Origin: Owenia fusiformis
Lineage: Eukaryota > Annelida > Polychaeta > Sabellida > Oweniidae
NCBI GenBank assembly: GCA_903813345.2
Contig: CAIIXF020000001.1
Location: 42,687,366 to 42,751,365, forward strand
DNA length: 64,000 nt
Direction: 5' to 3'
In this document: piece after piece, positions 33,030 through 48,000 of the stretch
Layout: the number at the start of each line of letters is the position of its first letter
Position numbering within the stretch: position 1 is the first letter of the stretch
Notes under the pieces: model-generated
What the model saw: only the letters and a program-made list of their open reading frames with translations
Told to the model about the DNA's origin: nothing
Database searches by the model: none
Program-made: the position numbers and the translations under genes

Positions 33030-36000
33030 CTGAAAGAATAACCACAAATAATCTCATAATTCATGGAATGAGTCGAAGATCAAGAGCAAAATTGCATCAA
33101 CAGTTCTATTAATAGCGAAGCATGTTAATTTTGGTTAATTTTTATTTTGTTTAAATTATCATGTGTAAAACCATGGGCTTTCAACTCATGGTAAAGCCCA
33201 TGGTAAAACTGTCAATAATTTCACCATTTGATGATGTATAATATATCGTTTTTGAAAGACTGAAAAAAACTAGCAAGATCAGTTTGATCATATGATATTT
33301 GTGTATTCTCATCATTTAAATATGTCTGACTTCCCTTGAAGTTGCATAGGTAGCTAATGCCAAACATATAATAGTAAACAAACAAAAAATGCATGATCTC
33401 TATTAAGCTAGACCTAGTTGATCTTGAGTCATTGGTTCTGGTTGATGAAAAATATCAATTTCACTTTTTAATTGAGATACAATATTGCTAATCTTCAGTA
33501 TTCAGTATTGCAATTCAGGTCTATATTTCACAGTGCATATGGCATGTTCTCTGTATTATATTCTGAATGTGCATATATGTAATCTGTCAAATGCACAGTA
33601 TTATATTAAAAGGGATGGTCTAAATATGTTACACTCTCTAGTCTCAAGGTCATCCTTTCCTACCACATTCACAAATTCTTTTAATGCTGAAACTTGATTA
33701 TAACCTCAAATGTTAGTCCAGCAAGGTATCATTGTTTGAATGAACCCTCATGTAATATGTTTTAACATAACAGTGTACATCTAAATATCCGGAGTAATAT
33801 TGTAATGCTTTTTTATGGATAATTAGATCAGATCTCATACTAATACTTTCTAAGGGGTCTGGCATGGTCTGTAGTTTGTTAATGTTGCCCTTTGATCTCT
33901 ATCCTTAGGGTGAATAGATTATAAAGTGCAATGAGTTGGATTCAATGATAGAATCAAAGCATGAAATGATTCCCAATGATTTTAAACAATACATTTTGAC
34001 CTCCTTTCTAATTATACCCTGCTTGCAGAGTCTAGTTAAACTACACGAAGACGAAGCTCTCTTTTAATGAATGCAAGGGGTATTCTAATTAGTGAAAGCA
34101 GTTGAAAAATATCTTAGATTCCTGCCATTTAACACAGCATTCCAGCATGTTGCATTGAGATAATGTATCATGCATCCATAAAACATAAACAAAATAAAAA
34201 ATCAAATATTTCTTTGCATTAAAAACATATTAATATTGTAATTTTATGTATAAGGCAACATACTAAAATGGCAGCCATTTTGAAACCAGATTCCGAAATT
34301 AATTCATGAACAGAGCAGAAGGGCATATAAGCATAACATATAAACAATATCGGACAAAGGGTATTTGAATTATTGCCTGGACAGATGAACATGTGATGAA
34401 CATGTGGATTGACATGTGGATGGGCACATGTACAGATGGATGGATCAAGGCACTCGCGGTATCTCTCAAATTTTGCTGGATGTGATAATTATAATATAGT
34501 TATTGCTTATTATTCTGAAATATGAATGCATGACCCTTTACTTTGTTCCATTTATTGGCTTCATGTATCAGGTGACATTCATTAAGATTGGCTTTGTTGG
34601 ATAACTTGGTAAATGTAAATGTTCAATATTACTAACAAGATTACTCAGTACTCAAATACAGCCACAGACGACCTAAATATCAAAAATCAACCTATATCAG
34701 GTATACAAAGCGAAATGCACACCTTTAATTGAAACCAGTTCAATCTGCCTTGAAAGCTATATTTGGTAAATGAAACATAGAAGAGCATTTAATGAGACAA
34801 CAGTTGATGAGCAAAGCCGGGTGGCAAAGCCCAGACTAATGTTCAAATCAATTGATCCGCACACAGTTTCCTGTCACATGTTTCCTAAAGCAAGAAATCT
34901 AAATTATACAAATCATCACTGACGGATTGAAAGCTTTAAAGAGCTTCAACAACCAGATTTATATCTATTTATAGAAAAGATTCTAATGCGGGAGAATTTA
35001 GATTTGATGCATTTAAGCAAATCGAAGTTATTACTTAAAATGACACCTCAGATGAAGTTGACTTTAGATTCTCGGGTAGCCATGACAACCATCGACACTA
35101 TCAATGTGAATGTCACAAGATTTATGAATATGTAACCGCAAGCCTAACTCTTTGAATAATAGCTTATTCATTAGTTCACTTAACAATGTACAATGTATTT
35201 CAAGGTACAAAATGTAATTCTTCGAACTCTTAAATTTTCTCGTTTTAAAGCAATTTTACCTCATTGGAACTCAAACAAAAATATCATAAACCATGAAAAC
35301 CAAAAACCTAATAAAAAAAGATTGTCTGATAAACAGTATGTGGTAAAAGTAAAAAGGTAAATCTGAATATAACTTTATTCACTGTAATGAGTGACACTGT
35401 ACCTCAAATACAATTATGTCACATTGTCCCAAGAGCAGTGAGATATGATTAAAACAAATTCTTGATTTGAGCAGAGTGAACACTTTTTCTTTGATCAACT
35501 GATTTTAAGTATTATCCAAATGGCAAACATCCATATCATCTGTGGCAATCGCGTCACTCATTTCAATCATGCTTACAATTACTCGAAAGTCACTTTGACG
35601 AGCTTAACTCGCAGACACTTAGCAATATGACATTATTCAAATTCAAAAACACCCTGAAGAATTTGTATCTTATTACATAACACATGACTGCTTTTAATAA
35701 GAACAGTAAAGCAATCTCTACGGGAGACTGCAGAGATAACAACCCATAATGTAAAATCACAGAAACTGAGCAACATAGATGCCTGAAGACATCCATATAC
35801 TAAAGGGATAATTATGTTTAATAACCTATATGGAATATATGATGGATGGACAGCTGTCATATTTATTGATATAGGTGCCATAAATCCCAGAGAGTATCAG
35901 GTTACTTTATCATTTATTAATATGTTCCATGACGTTAATCTAATGTGATAAATGCATTCATGTTCGTGTTTTACTACTCTTTATTCATTTTCATTATGAT

Positions 36001-39000
36001 TTGAGTTGGATATTGTATTATTTTCTCATTTAAAACAATAGGACTATATTCAGTAGGCTGGGTTATTATATAGAGAAACATTTTGTAACGATTGTCAAAC
36101 TGTGAAATACAGTGTATCTGAGGGATAAGTATATCTTAAAGGAATTGTATGCGATAAAAATGACAAAATATTGCTTCTGGAACAAGATCAAATGACTTTT
36201 ACATATTCTTTACCCTACCTATTTTGTAATTTAACAATCAACACAAGTTTACATACAAGGAATTCATAAAAATATTTTTTGATCGATAAAATTGTGGATT
36301 ATAAAACCGGAAATCATAAATCATAAAATCTTGGTCTTAATTCCTTAAATATAACGCCCATGTATCTCAGGAACTATCAGAAACGCTGTGTCTTGTTTTC
36401 AAAGTGATCACAGTGCAAGGTATCTGAGAATGCACTGTGCTTTGAGATTCTGTGTCCATATATCTGGGAATGTACCATGCCTTGGAATACTGTACCCATT
36501 CAAATGCTGTGCCCATGTACCTAATCATGTACTATACTATAAAATGCTGTGCCTATATATCTATTATCTAAGCATATAATGTGCTCTGAAATGCCGTTCC
36601 TATGTATCTAAGCATGAACTGTTGCTGGAAATGCATCTCAGCCTGTACTTTAGTTGAAAATGCTGCGCCTATGTATCTAAACATGAACTGTACCTTGAAG
36701 AGATGTTCCTATGTATCTAAGGATGTAATATTCTTTGAAATGCTTTACTCACGTTTCTGAGATTGTACTTTGAAACAATGTGCCTCTGTATGTATGCAAA
36801 GGGTATGTAAGCATGTACTGTACTCTGAAATGCTCTGCCTATGTATCCAAGTATTTAAGTTTGTGCAATACTTTGAAGTGCTGTTCCCATGTATTTGAAA
36901 TACATTACATAGAAATAATGTGCCCATGTTTCGAAGCATGTACAGTGCTTTGAAATAATGTGCCAATACATATTAGCATGTACTGCTTTTTGAAATGAGA
37001 TCATGTATCTATTCATATACAGTACCTTAAAATGCTCTGCCCATGTCTCTGAAAGGGTCTGAGTAAATCTGTTTCTTTCTTCCTGACAGTTGAAGTAAAC
37101 AACCCACTGTTCTTTACTCACGGAGCTATCGCTAGATTCAAAATCCTGAAAACAGACAACAAAGTTTTTCTAAAATAATATATTTGAATTGATTCTAATA
37201 TTAAAATAGGAAGGTATGACTGTTGGATTAAAGACAGGACACTTTTGTTTTGAAAATGATGTATCATGGCATCACCATCTTCTGCTATCCCCACAGTTCA
37301 TTCAACAATATCATTACCTTGTTCTATGGTTAATTCATTCGCTTAATATTCACCTACGTAGTTATCAAAAGGATCAAAATGAGATATTATGATAAACAAT
37401 GTGAAAAACAATGTCCTATTTATCAGAATTTGACAAACTATCAGCACACACAACACTTCCTCACATCATCAATCTCGCTTACCTTTAGATAAATAAACGT
37501 TTGTTTTCATTGATATCGCATGATATTTAGTGTTTTTCATAATATTTGTTTGGCGGCGAATGACCTTTTGAGTAAGGATATATCATGAGGAGTAGCATGA
37601 CGAGTGATATCAATTTCATCTATAAATGATGGTATATTGTACATTACTTTTGTCCTTTAATTGTAAGACGTGCTCTACAAAACGTCATAACTATCTTCTT
37701 ATCATTCATCAACACCTATTAATGTATCTATTCGTGTACATGCTATGAAACCCTTTGCCATTGTTATTAATGCATGTGACAATGGAGGCACATGCGGCCT
37801 GTCATGTATTACTATGTGTACAGAATTCGGATCGATTTCATAACAACAGATTACAGAAAATAGTAAAACAATAATAATGACATTTTCAATGTTGTTGTCG
37901 ATCAAGGTCATAGTCAAATATCGAGTTGGAACCCTGGGAACCAATCCTCCTTGTGGATCGACTGATAATATTTCCTTTTACTGGACATATTTGTATCAGA
38001 CACACAAGGGAAAATTGATCCTCTTACACTGATGAATATTCAAGTTTAAGGGAACTTCCTACTATATCTGTCATGTGATCTGACCCGAATTAGCCATCTG
38101 TTGGGGAAACTGTTAACTACCAACTGACATCTAGGTTTAAAAATATCATCTGGCAAGATTAACTTGAAAGGTTAACTTGAAAAGGTTGTCTTGACCGCCT
38201 TATTTCAAAGGAACAATACTTGACAGGCTTGACAGTTTAAGACCAAACACGGTTCACTTAATAATGTTAACTTAAGAAGGTTACTGTGTTCTGTGTTATT
38301 CAGATTGCCCAACAGGACAGTTTAATTAATTATATTTAAGCCCCCTGCACACCTTAATGTCATAAAAACCATGACAGATCATGGCAATGTAGATTTACTA
38401 CCAGCCCATACATCATAATTCTTATTTAAAAATGATGTAATTAGTTTTACCTTAAGCCGACGTTTGAAGACAAATTAGGGTGACCCCCCAGTGCTCTTTA
38501 TCCCACATGGAGAAAGCAGTGAACATATTACTAATTTGGATGAGTCAAAATTGTGTAAACTGGAGAGAGGAAATTACAAGCTGTAAAGGAGACACGTGAA
38601 GGCTGTGATTGATGCCTTCTATATATGGAAGTGTCTTAGTGTATCCGTGAGTGTAAAGTGTTACTAGATAATAAATTTTTGATATGCACGATTGGTTATA
38701 AAATGTTCATTCAACTTGGAGCAATGATTTAAGGGTGCAATTTCTAAACTATATGTTAGGTATTCTATTTTCTTTGTTGGTGATTCAGATTCGGGGACTT
38801 TATACTTCACAATTTGGCAAACAAACCATCGAGTAGCACAGGGAAATCATTTATTTTACATTGAGTCAATTACCATGAATCAATGTCAAGGGGTATTGTA
38901 CTACATATATTAGTGTCATGTTCCTCATCTGATGCATTCCAGCATGTCCTATGATGCTATTTAAGGTCAATGTGATCTTCAAAGTGATTTAGATAGAGAC

Positions 39001-42000
39001 TTCCTAATACTCTTTGGCTCATCAACATTGTCTTTTACAGGGGAATGAGCAAGAGAGTGGCAGAATAATTTACAATTTACGGTAAAGTGTGAGTTTGACG
39101 AACCCTAAATGATCTTAAGCATCACAGGCTTAAGTATAAAAATGTCAGTATAACACAACTAATGAATTCTATCGTCTTGATACACATTGTACAAAATTGA
39201 ATGTTGAAAAGTTTTAATATAAATCTGAATTTTGATATAACGTAGGTATAAATACCATAATCCAACACAAAATGAGACCATTACGACAAATAATTTTATC
39301 AACTATGAAATTCTTATATGAGGGGTGATCAATAAGTATAAATGAACGCTTTTTTACACAAATGTTTTTTATAGATCAATCTCTTTGATTTTTTTCCAGT
39401 GATACATTATTCAATTACCTATCAACTCTGATGATTTGAAGACAAAATATGTAATATATCTTTATTTCTTTGAATATAGGTACCCTGGAAGCGGCATCAT
39501 ATCACACATTCTGAAGCTATTTTATCTCATTTAACATGCAATGCAGTTAAATGCAGGTTGAACGAAACAAAGCATGATGGTAATTAATTTCACCATTTCA
39601 ATATGCAATAATTGATTTGGGATATTTTGTAATCACTATGTGCCATTCATGCCACCTTCATTCTACAGGGCTCTCTACATAGGTTCCATCAAGTCCTACA
39701 CACTTCCTCATCGTCCTCTTAACCCAAGATTGAAAGACATGGCAGAGTTCATTTTCTGACATGGTAGCAAGCTGCAGTTACACAGCTTGCTTTACTTCAT
39801 CAAACCTGTCACTGAACCTGCATCCTTTCTCTATAGAAATAAGTAGTATAGAAATAAATAAGTCATAAATAAATAAGTAGGTGTCAAACATTTTGCAGAG
39901 TTATATGGAACCTCACACTATAATCATGTGAAAACCCACAAGGCATCTACATAACAAATGTGACCATCTGGTTACACATAATTAGTCAAAAATGCGTAAC
40001 AATTTGTTACAGACTCTGATTGTCTAGTGCCATTCAGCAAACACTTGAATTGAAAAAACACTTGAATTGAATGTTGACCAATGACCATCAGTAACAAAAT
40101 GTGGAGCCTTTAACAAATAACAACAATATGGTACGACTTAATAGGTTGGAGACTTCAGAAGAGTTTCCCGTAGGTGACCATTATAACATTTTACCCTGTA
40201 TCTCATTAACGGTTAGCATCCAAGCCTAGTGCAACATACCACAGTGTTCGGGAGACTTGCCTAGCCTGCTATAACAAACTTGCCATGGGCTGTCCGCCGA
40301 ATTTTTGAGATAAATTCACCAAGGTCAAAATCACTCCACTGCTAACTTAAAATAAGATTTCCAACTCGACTTTGACATGTTTTTAGCTAAATTAGGACCT
40401 ACTGTATGAATATTGAGCCCCAATTCACTTATCAAACACCAGATGGCGCTCTGATGAGGTAGGGAAGGAAAAAAATGACTTTTTGTACAGAAAAACAAAT
40501 CACTAACGATAACTGCTAGTATCCTTACACAGGACTATATTCTTAATGGTAACATAATGGATCAGTACATGCTGTTGGGCTAGATGAGTATTTCCTGTAT
40601 TGACTATCTGAACAATCAATGGACAGTGAGGAGTGAACGACCCCTCCATCCCCCCACCTTCCCTCTTGACCAGGCTGGGATGAAGTAAGGGGGTGTGTAG
40701 CACTCTAACGTATGCCTAGGAATTAACTTACGAGTATGACATATGTAGCTGCACCCGTATCCTGGAGTAGCTGAGAGACATCTGTGACATCAGCACTTCC
40801 TAAGGTACGGAAGAAGTGGGTCTGAGGGTCTTCATGACACATCAAGATCTTAGAATTGGTTAATACCAGACAACATGCCATACACTCATTGTTTTTCTTC
40901 TCAATCTGGAACATACATACATACATATAGTTGGTCAAGACAATACAAAATGTCATACACACATTTATGAAACTTTATGTGGGGTCATTGTGTACTTGTG
41001 ATGCTACATATTTGAATAAATAACCTTATAATTTATATTTTATATGGTTTTTGATGCGTTTTCTCAATGATAACATGCACAAAAATTGAATAATAATACA
41101 TTTGTGGTAAACCTTTGTCTCATCTTACTGACATGTATAGTAATCCCCAAACTAAATTAGAATTAGTTATCTAATATCAGGGCTGAACAATTTTTTTTTA
41201 TTAATAGACATAATACAAGAAAATACACCATAATTGATATTTGTCAAAGTGATCAAAATCTCCAGATGCTGAAATATGGACTATAAATACCAAAGGTAAT
41301 TTCCATATCTACATAGGAGACTAATGAATCAAAAATAATTTTCCTGGAACTATGTAGTATATGGCAGGAAACAATCTTGAAGGAAATCTATGCAGCCAAT
41401 TCCCACAACCACCTGTGTATGATCTTTTGGTTTTAGTCCTGTATGATTTATTTTAAGCTCTATATATGATTTAACACTGTGTGAAAAAATCTACTAATGA
41501 TGCTGATCTGTCATGTTGTTTCAGATACATTTTTAGGGCCGCCTTTCTAATACACACTGTACATATTACAAAAAATGGCACAATTCTGTGGGCTCCTGTG
41601 GTGACAAAACATAGACAGACAAACAGATGCATGGATGAATGGAAAGATGGACAGACAGATGGATGGACAGACAGACATATCAAGTGAGCAATCCCATAGA
41701 CACACCATGAGAGCCAATAATGAGCGTACATTAATTAACCTTAAGAGGTTTGAAAAACATTTATGCTTGTTACTATTCAAGACATCTGTACTATTATAAA
41801 ATATTCATTCAATAAGTAACCTAAACCAGATCTGTTCAAAAACTATGAAATGAACGTCATTATGTACAGAAATAAGCCAAGAGGGATGGGAAAGGAATTA
41901 ATATTTCAGTTATGATAAATTGGTTTAATTTTCAATGCATTCAAGGTGCTCAAGAGTACATCCTGTTGTTTCTCAATGGAATCATATCTTACTTGATGTA

Positions 42001-45000
42001 AAATGATGGTTTAAATTAAACCACATAATGATTTTTCTGTATGGTTTGGTGAAATTGTGTAGAATTTACGAATTTTGCATTTCCATTAAATATATTTAAT
42101 ATTTGGGCATGTGCTTTTCCATTCCTTAACAATTCTATTCTTATATTACAATTTCTCATTTTTTTAAAAAAAAACTTCATTATACATTATTTAAAGGTTT
42201 ACTACTTTTGGCCCTAATTGTTGGCTTTTGTTTCTAGAAGTATTGCACATTGGGGACCTACCAGGTGTTGGTTGCTTCAGATTATTTTCTGAATTATTCA
42301 CCCCTAGGGGTTATGTAAAGCACATGTTTGTAAAATTAGACAACCAATTATTGTCATGCAATGGTTTATCTAGGGTTCATTTTTTAAACTTTTGATTCAG
42401 AAATGAAACTTAAAGTAATTAAGTCAAGTTTACATTCAAAATTACATAAAATGGTTCAGTTCAAAATATAATCTGAAAAAATGTCATGTAGGCCTCTAGA
42501 AGAATATTGGATGCTTTGATCTAGTAATGTTCACAAAGGGAATAGAAGTCAAGTTTCTCCTTTACTTGTATGTTTAGCATGATTTTGGGGGATATTGACC
42601 AGTTGTTGAGGATTTTTACTTTACCCTTAAATGGCAAAGGAAAATCCTATAATATCTAAAGAAGAGGCTGGTGGATACAGGAGGTTTTAGATGACGCCAC
42701 GCACAGCTACAATCTCCGAGCCTTTCGTCCATTGCAATCCCTTCCTCCTGTGCCTTACCTCATGCAGTTTTAAATTCGCGAAATTTACCCTTCTAAATAT
42801 TTTGACCTGCTTCTTTGCGTTTGCTACTGATTTTATTCGTTATATCTTATAAAATGTTTATTTCTAATATAGAAAGAATTCATTCATAAGAAAAATATTA
42901 GTAATTCGTAACAAACTGTTAAAAATGAAAACTTAGGAATTTGCAAGGACTTCCGATCAGAAATTGTTTATTCAAACCATTGCTATGCAGTTTGTTTTGA
43001 AGTGACGTCATCCCCATATTCGTAATTTTCATTGTCTAATAAATGAAAACCACATGTCGGTGTGATGTTTTAATCGATAAAATTGAATTTTTTACATATT
43101 TCTCTATCTTGTTACTAGATAACAAGTTATGATATTGGTGAACTCGCTAGAAATTAACATAATATTATTTGAAGCATTTTCAGAAAATTTTGACACCGCT
43201 ATCTTGAAAACGTGTAGTAATTTTGATTCCAGTGATTATCTATCTTGACATTTTACAATTTGTTGCTCCGCGGAGATTTTTACCTAAAAACACATCAAAT
43301 ACAACGTAGATTACCAATTTCGATGGTAAAATCATTTGTTAACGTTATAATATATGTTATATTAAAGTTTCGGGGTTGTTGCTAAAGTATTACAGATCGT
43401 ACTAATTTCTGAAGCTTTCTAAGATCGTGCCCCGGAAATCTTAGGACTATTTTAACAATGTCAGAGAGGTAGTGAAGGTACGCAACAAACGAAATGAATT
43501 TTGAGAATGGCACAGCTAAATAAATGTTTTATTCAAACGTCAGAACAATTTAATGGTGGAAACCTTCAACACTTATGCATATTTCTGATGATGCATTCTA
43601 ACGTTTACATTATTTTGCAATTGCCATAACTTGTCAATCTTAATGACAAAATATAGGAGAACTTATTGTATGCCAAATTCATCAAGACATGAAGATTGAT
43701 GACATGGAGAAGTTCCAAAGTCAGATTTATTACCATATATATAACAGCAATTTTTCACCCTTTGAATAATTTTCCAAAAAGTTAATTCAAGACAATTACA
43801 TTGAACCTCCAGACATCATATATCAATGTAAAGTACATTATGAAAGAGAAAAATTGCCAATGACTATTACATCCCATCAATTACATAGGAACACATAGTA
43901 TATGTCATTCTGCTAGAACCATACAAAGTAAATTGAAGTCATTAATTATATATTGCACCTGATCTATATTTTTATCAATACAAGTGCAATGTATTTCCTC
44001 ATTGATCTTCTTATTGTAAATATATTGTTTCCTTAATTGTGATAATAAATCTGATATCTATATTTGAGTAGAAAAGGAAGTCGAAGAAATCTAAGACTAA
44101 GACGTTACATCTGCCCTCGTGTCTAGTCTGCCTCTGGGCCTTATCATTCAGTTTGGCCAACAAAATAATTCTCAAATCAGTAACGTTTTGTAATATACAA
44201 AATGATGCTTAGAAATATATTAAGTGACTCCACTAATATACTAAACATGTAGGTAAGTGAAAATCATTTTTGTTCATTAATACCCTTTTATTGATTAATA
44301 CTTTTCTTGAAATAATAAATTCCTTCCTGTTTTGTTAATGTTTATATAAAATCATTTGTTAATAGAAAAATAATCATAAATAAATAGTGCCATGGGTGCC
44401 GGGCTCACATGGTGAAAATGCATTCAAAAGACCAATAAGAGTGGTGGCCATTTTAAAATCATATACAATAGTTCGCTAAAATTCAAGACATAATTGTTAA
44501 TCTTTACAGTTAGCTGCTTGTAGAATTTCAAGCGAATCAATGTAATACTTTTGGTGGCAGCCATTATGAATCCGTGTGACATGTTTGTCCAAAGGACGAT
44601 TCTCGGTTTGGAGAACGAAGTTCATCAATCTAAATGAGCATTATCCCTGCTTCGGACAAATTTGATTTTTTACATAATATAGATTTGAATGTCTTCTTTT
44701 GAATAATCATAATTTAATTTGGGTAATATTTCTGGATTTTTCGCAAAAAAATATTAGCGCAGTACACTGATGAACTTCTTTCCCCAAATCGAGACTTGTA
44801 TTTTATTGAATCGGTCTAATTGAGCATTATCCCTGCTTCAGACCAATTTGTTATTTTTACATCTTGTAGATTTAAATGTCCTCTTTTGAATATTCATAGT
44901 TTAATTTGGGTAATATTTCTATATTTTTCATGAAAAAAATTATTAGCCCAGGAGACTGTTCTCCAAACCGAGAATCGTCCTTTGTAAACATCAACTTAAC

Positions 45001-48000
45001 ATATAAGATAGCTGTACAATTTCAAGTGTGTAAATTGAATGCTTTTGAAGTTATGACCAAAAAGAGGTGAAAAAATGGCAGCCAATATTTTAACTTTGTC
45101 AATGATTTGAAGTAGAGGATTACAAATGAGCCACAAATGTGTTGACAGACAGACGGACAGAAAGACACAGAAAGACACGGACAGATAGCTTGTAACATAC
45201 ACCGGACAGACACAGACAGATGTATTGTAACATACAGACAGACAGACAGACAAGTGGGTGATTACAATAGCTCATCCATGTGAGCTAATAAAAAATAATG
45301 CAAATATGACACTTATATGACACTTGATATGACACTTTATCAGGAACTGTCACAAAATTACACCCAACACACTTCATTTTTAACAAAACCATTTGTTAAT
45401 GGAATGATTATCAAAAAAATGACGCAAATATGATGCATATATGACTTCTAATCAAGGTATTGTCAACAAATTACACCCAACACACTTCATTTTTTACAAA
45501 ATCATTTGTTAATAGAATGATTATCATAAAAATGACATAAATATGACACGTATATGACAGATAAGGTAGTGTCACTCTTCTTAGCATCAAATATTCTGAT
45601 ATGATAAAAAATTCCGCTATCAATTTCATATTAGCATATTGTTGAGACACTTTTAGCTCTTCAATCAAAATTTATTCTACTTTGGAAAAATGACTTTGAC
45701 AAATTATATGTAATTATTGGTAATTTTTCATAGGAATTGGAAATTAATACTAAATGATACCATTATATCTGCATTGAATCTGATCGTATCCCACTGAACA
45801 TTAATTGCTTTTGAGTTTATGAAAACCAAAATAGATCCCACCACATGAACAAGCTCGTGTTTACCATTTAATTATCGTTAATGTTTACACTGTAGATTAT
45901 CAAAGGGGTTTGGTGCTTAAGTTGCTCTTGTATTAAGGCAATAAATTGCGTTTTGAAAAGTAGAATGTCTGCATGCAATGGCATAAAATGACCCCCCCCC
46001 TCCAATATCCACCTTCATATCAATCGCAACTTACATGTTTTTGTGCAACAGCCTGACATAGGTTCATTAGCCACTGCTGTATATCGTCACCATTGGCTGC
46101 TGCAAGTACGAGAATGTTCCCATTGGACAGAATCACTTCAAACGAATGATCACGATCTGACTGTGTACTTCTCCTGCATCCTAGGCATTCTTCACCTCTA
46201 CAATATGGATTTACATTAACATGAACAATGTACAACAATATATCTGTGGTTGTGTAATCGAGATATATATATTTATATCTATTTACGAGATTGCAGAGTA
46301 CTGAATAAAATATCTCGAAAAATGTCCATCATTTAATATTTTTGTATTTTTTACATCATGTATGTATGCAATTAATAATGTTCATTTTAATGCCAAACTT
46401 GAATGACCAATGTTACATTATACATTATATTATAGTTGAGTTATGGCTGCTATATTAACGTGGACTATTGTAAAATGTTGGCAACTACAGATATACATTT
46501 CTATAATAATTAAGCAATTTTATAAAGCAATTGTCATCCATAGTGGTTGTAATTTTGGGAACTGTTCTTTGAATGTTATGTCATGGTATGGGATATTTGG
46601 GCTTGTTTTTAGTTGTACTTTTCAATGTTACTTTTTGTACCTGTGTAAATGTGTTTAGTCTTTTACCCTTACGTCCTGTGCCTAGATATTCATTCTTCGA
46701 ATGAGAAAAGTAAAGCGTAGAGATGGGCAATAACTTGAAAATGAATGTGTCATTTAGAACTGCCTCACTAAAATGTTCACATTTAGGCCTATGCGCTAAT
46801 ATATATTTATAGGGTTATTCACATTTAGAGCTTTTTGTTTTACGTCCTTTTCATTCGGTCAATATAACAAAGTATGAATCAATACATGATTTAAGTAAAC
46901 AAAAACTAATTCTTTTAAGTGGCACAAATGACTAGGAGGACATTATTTATGATCAGACTGCACCTTTAGACAATATGATTGAATCTAGAAATAAAATAAT
47001 AACGTATCTGTTAATATCTCACTTTGGTAAATGGATTTAAGTAGGCTTTTATCATAGAAGTGAGGCCTCAGATAACAAAGTTATTACCTCAGATTTCCTT
47101 AGTGCCAATTATTGGCAGCACAAGAAGCGGAAAAATAAAATAACTCATTCCAAGCCCTTTGATCCTCGTAATTAACAATGGTCCTGTTCATCATATTCAA
47201 CACACTTTCATGTATCAAATTTCCTTTTATTGGTCCCAACTTACGATAAAATGACATCATGAGCATGTTTCAAATACAAATAAATAGAAAGATGGGTAAT
47301 TTATGATGAATAAATGCAAAGTATTAATTAATATCAGGAGACTACAGTCTGCAACAATAGCTCCTGTCTTGGAGGGATGCTCTTTAACTATGATCTACAT
47401 CAATAATCTGCAAAATGCTGATAAACCCATTTTAAGCAGATATGTAGTTTAAAAGTGATAGAATTTGAATAGAAACTTATGCCATCAAGTGACCAATGCC
47501 ATTAAGCAAGAAGCCCAAGGTATGCACTGTGACTAGGGTGGTTCTGAAAATGTTAACAATTTAGAGTTTAATGGTACAACTGGTAAATCACTATGATGAT
47601 AATAATGTATTAATAATTATGGGGGAGGGGATATATGGATAATATATGATAACAGGTGCTGTGAATGCCCTCATTATGAGCAAGGGGTTTGTAGTCACTG
47701 GTATGTTTTCCAGCTAATCCAAAAAAATCTTTGGACATATCTAGATTGTAGGGAACTAGTGTGAAACAGCCTGACCACTTTGTGGCACGATGCCTTCTCC
47801 AAATGATTTGGCTTATTTTTCCAGGTCAAAATGGAGATAATAATAGAGAAATGGATGCAGTTGTAGAACATTCCAAAAATGACTTCCATGACCCACCCCG
47901 AGTCCTTGTTCAAACTTATGACTCACCCCAAATGTACAGCTAATATTGGAGACTGGGTGCTGTTTGCATCTGTATATTGGAATAAAGTCCCATTTCTGGA

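Larger units (their letters stand above)
37146..40731 (-). other. PLEKHM2 intron
   Basis: Intronic DNA with the solo TIR-element arm (37963-38140) and the mariner remnant (39310-39833). No other coding exon is recognised. Confidence 0.5.

Noticed and set aside
36745-37121. Overlapping - strand open frames beyond the PLEKHM2 donor
   Set aside because: They are the tandem array read in frame. Only 37026-37145 is supported as coding.
41471-41780. Cys/Ser/Val-rich open frames on both strands
   Set aside because: Translations of the ACAG/GATG simple repeat. The same applies to 44996-45253.
47005-47048. Exon-like segment reading PHFYDKSLLKSIYQ on the - strand, phase-compatible with the PH exons
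   Set aside because: The segment 47927-47995 has far better splice sites and a direct match to PH strands 3-4. Adding this one would break the GGEEC junction.
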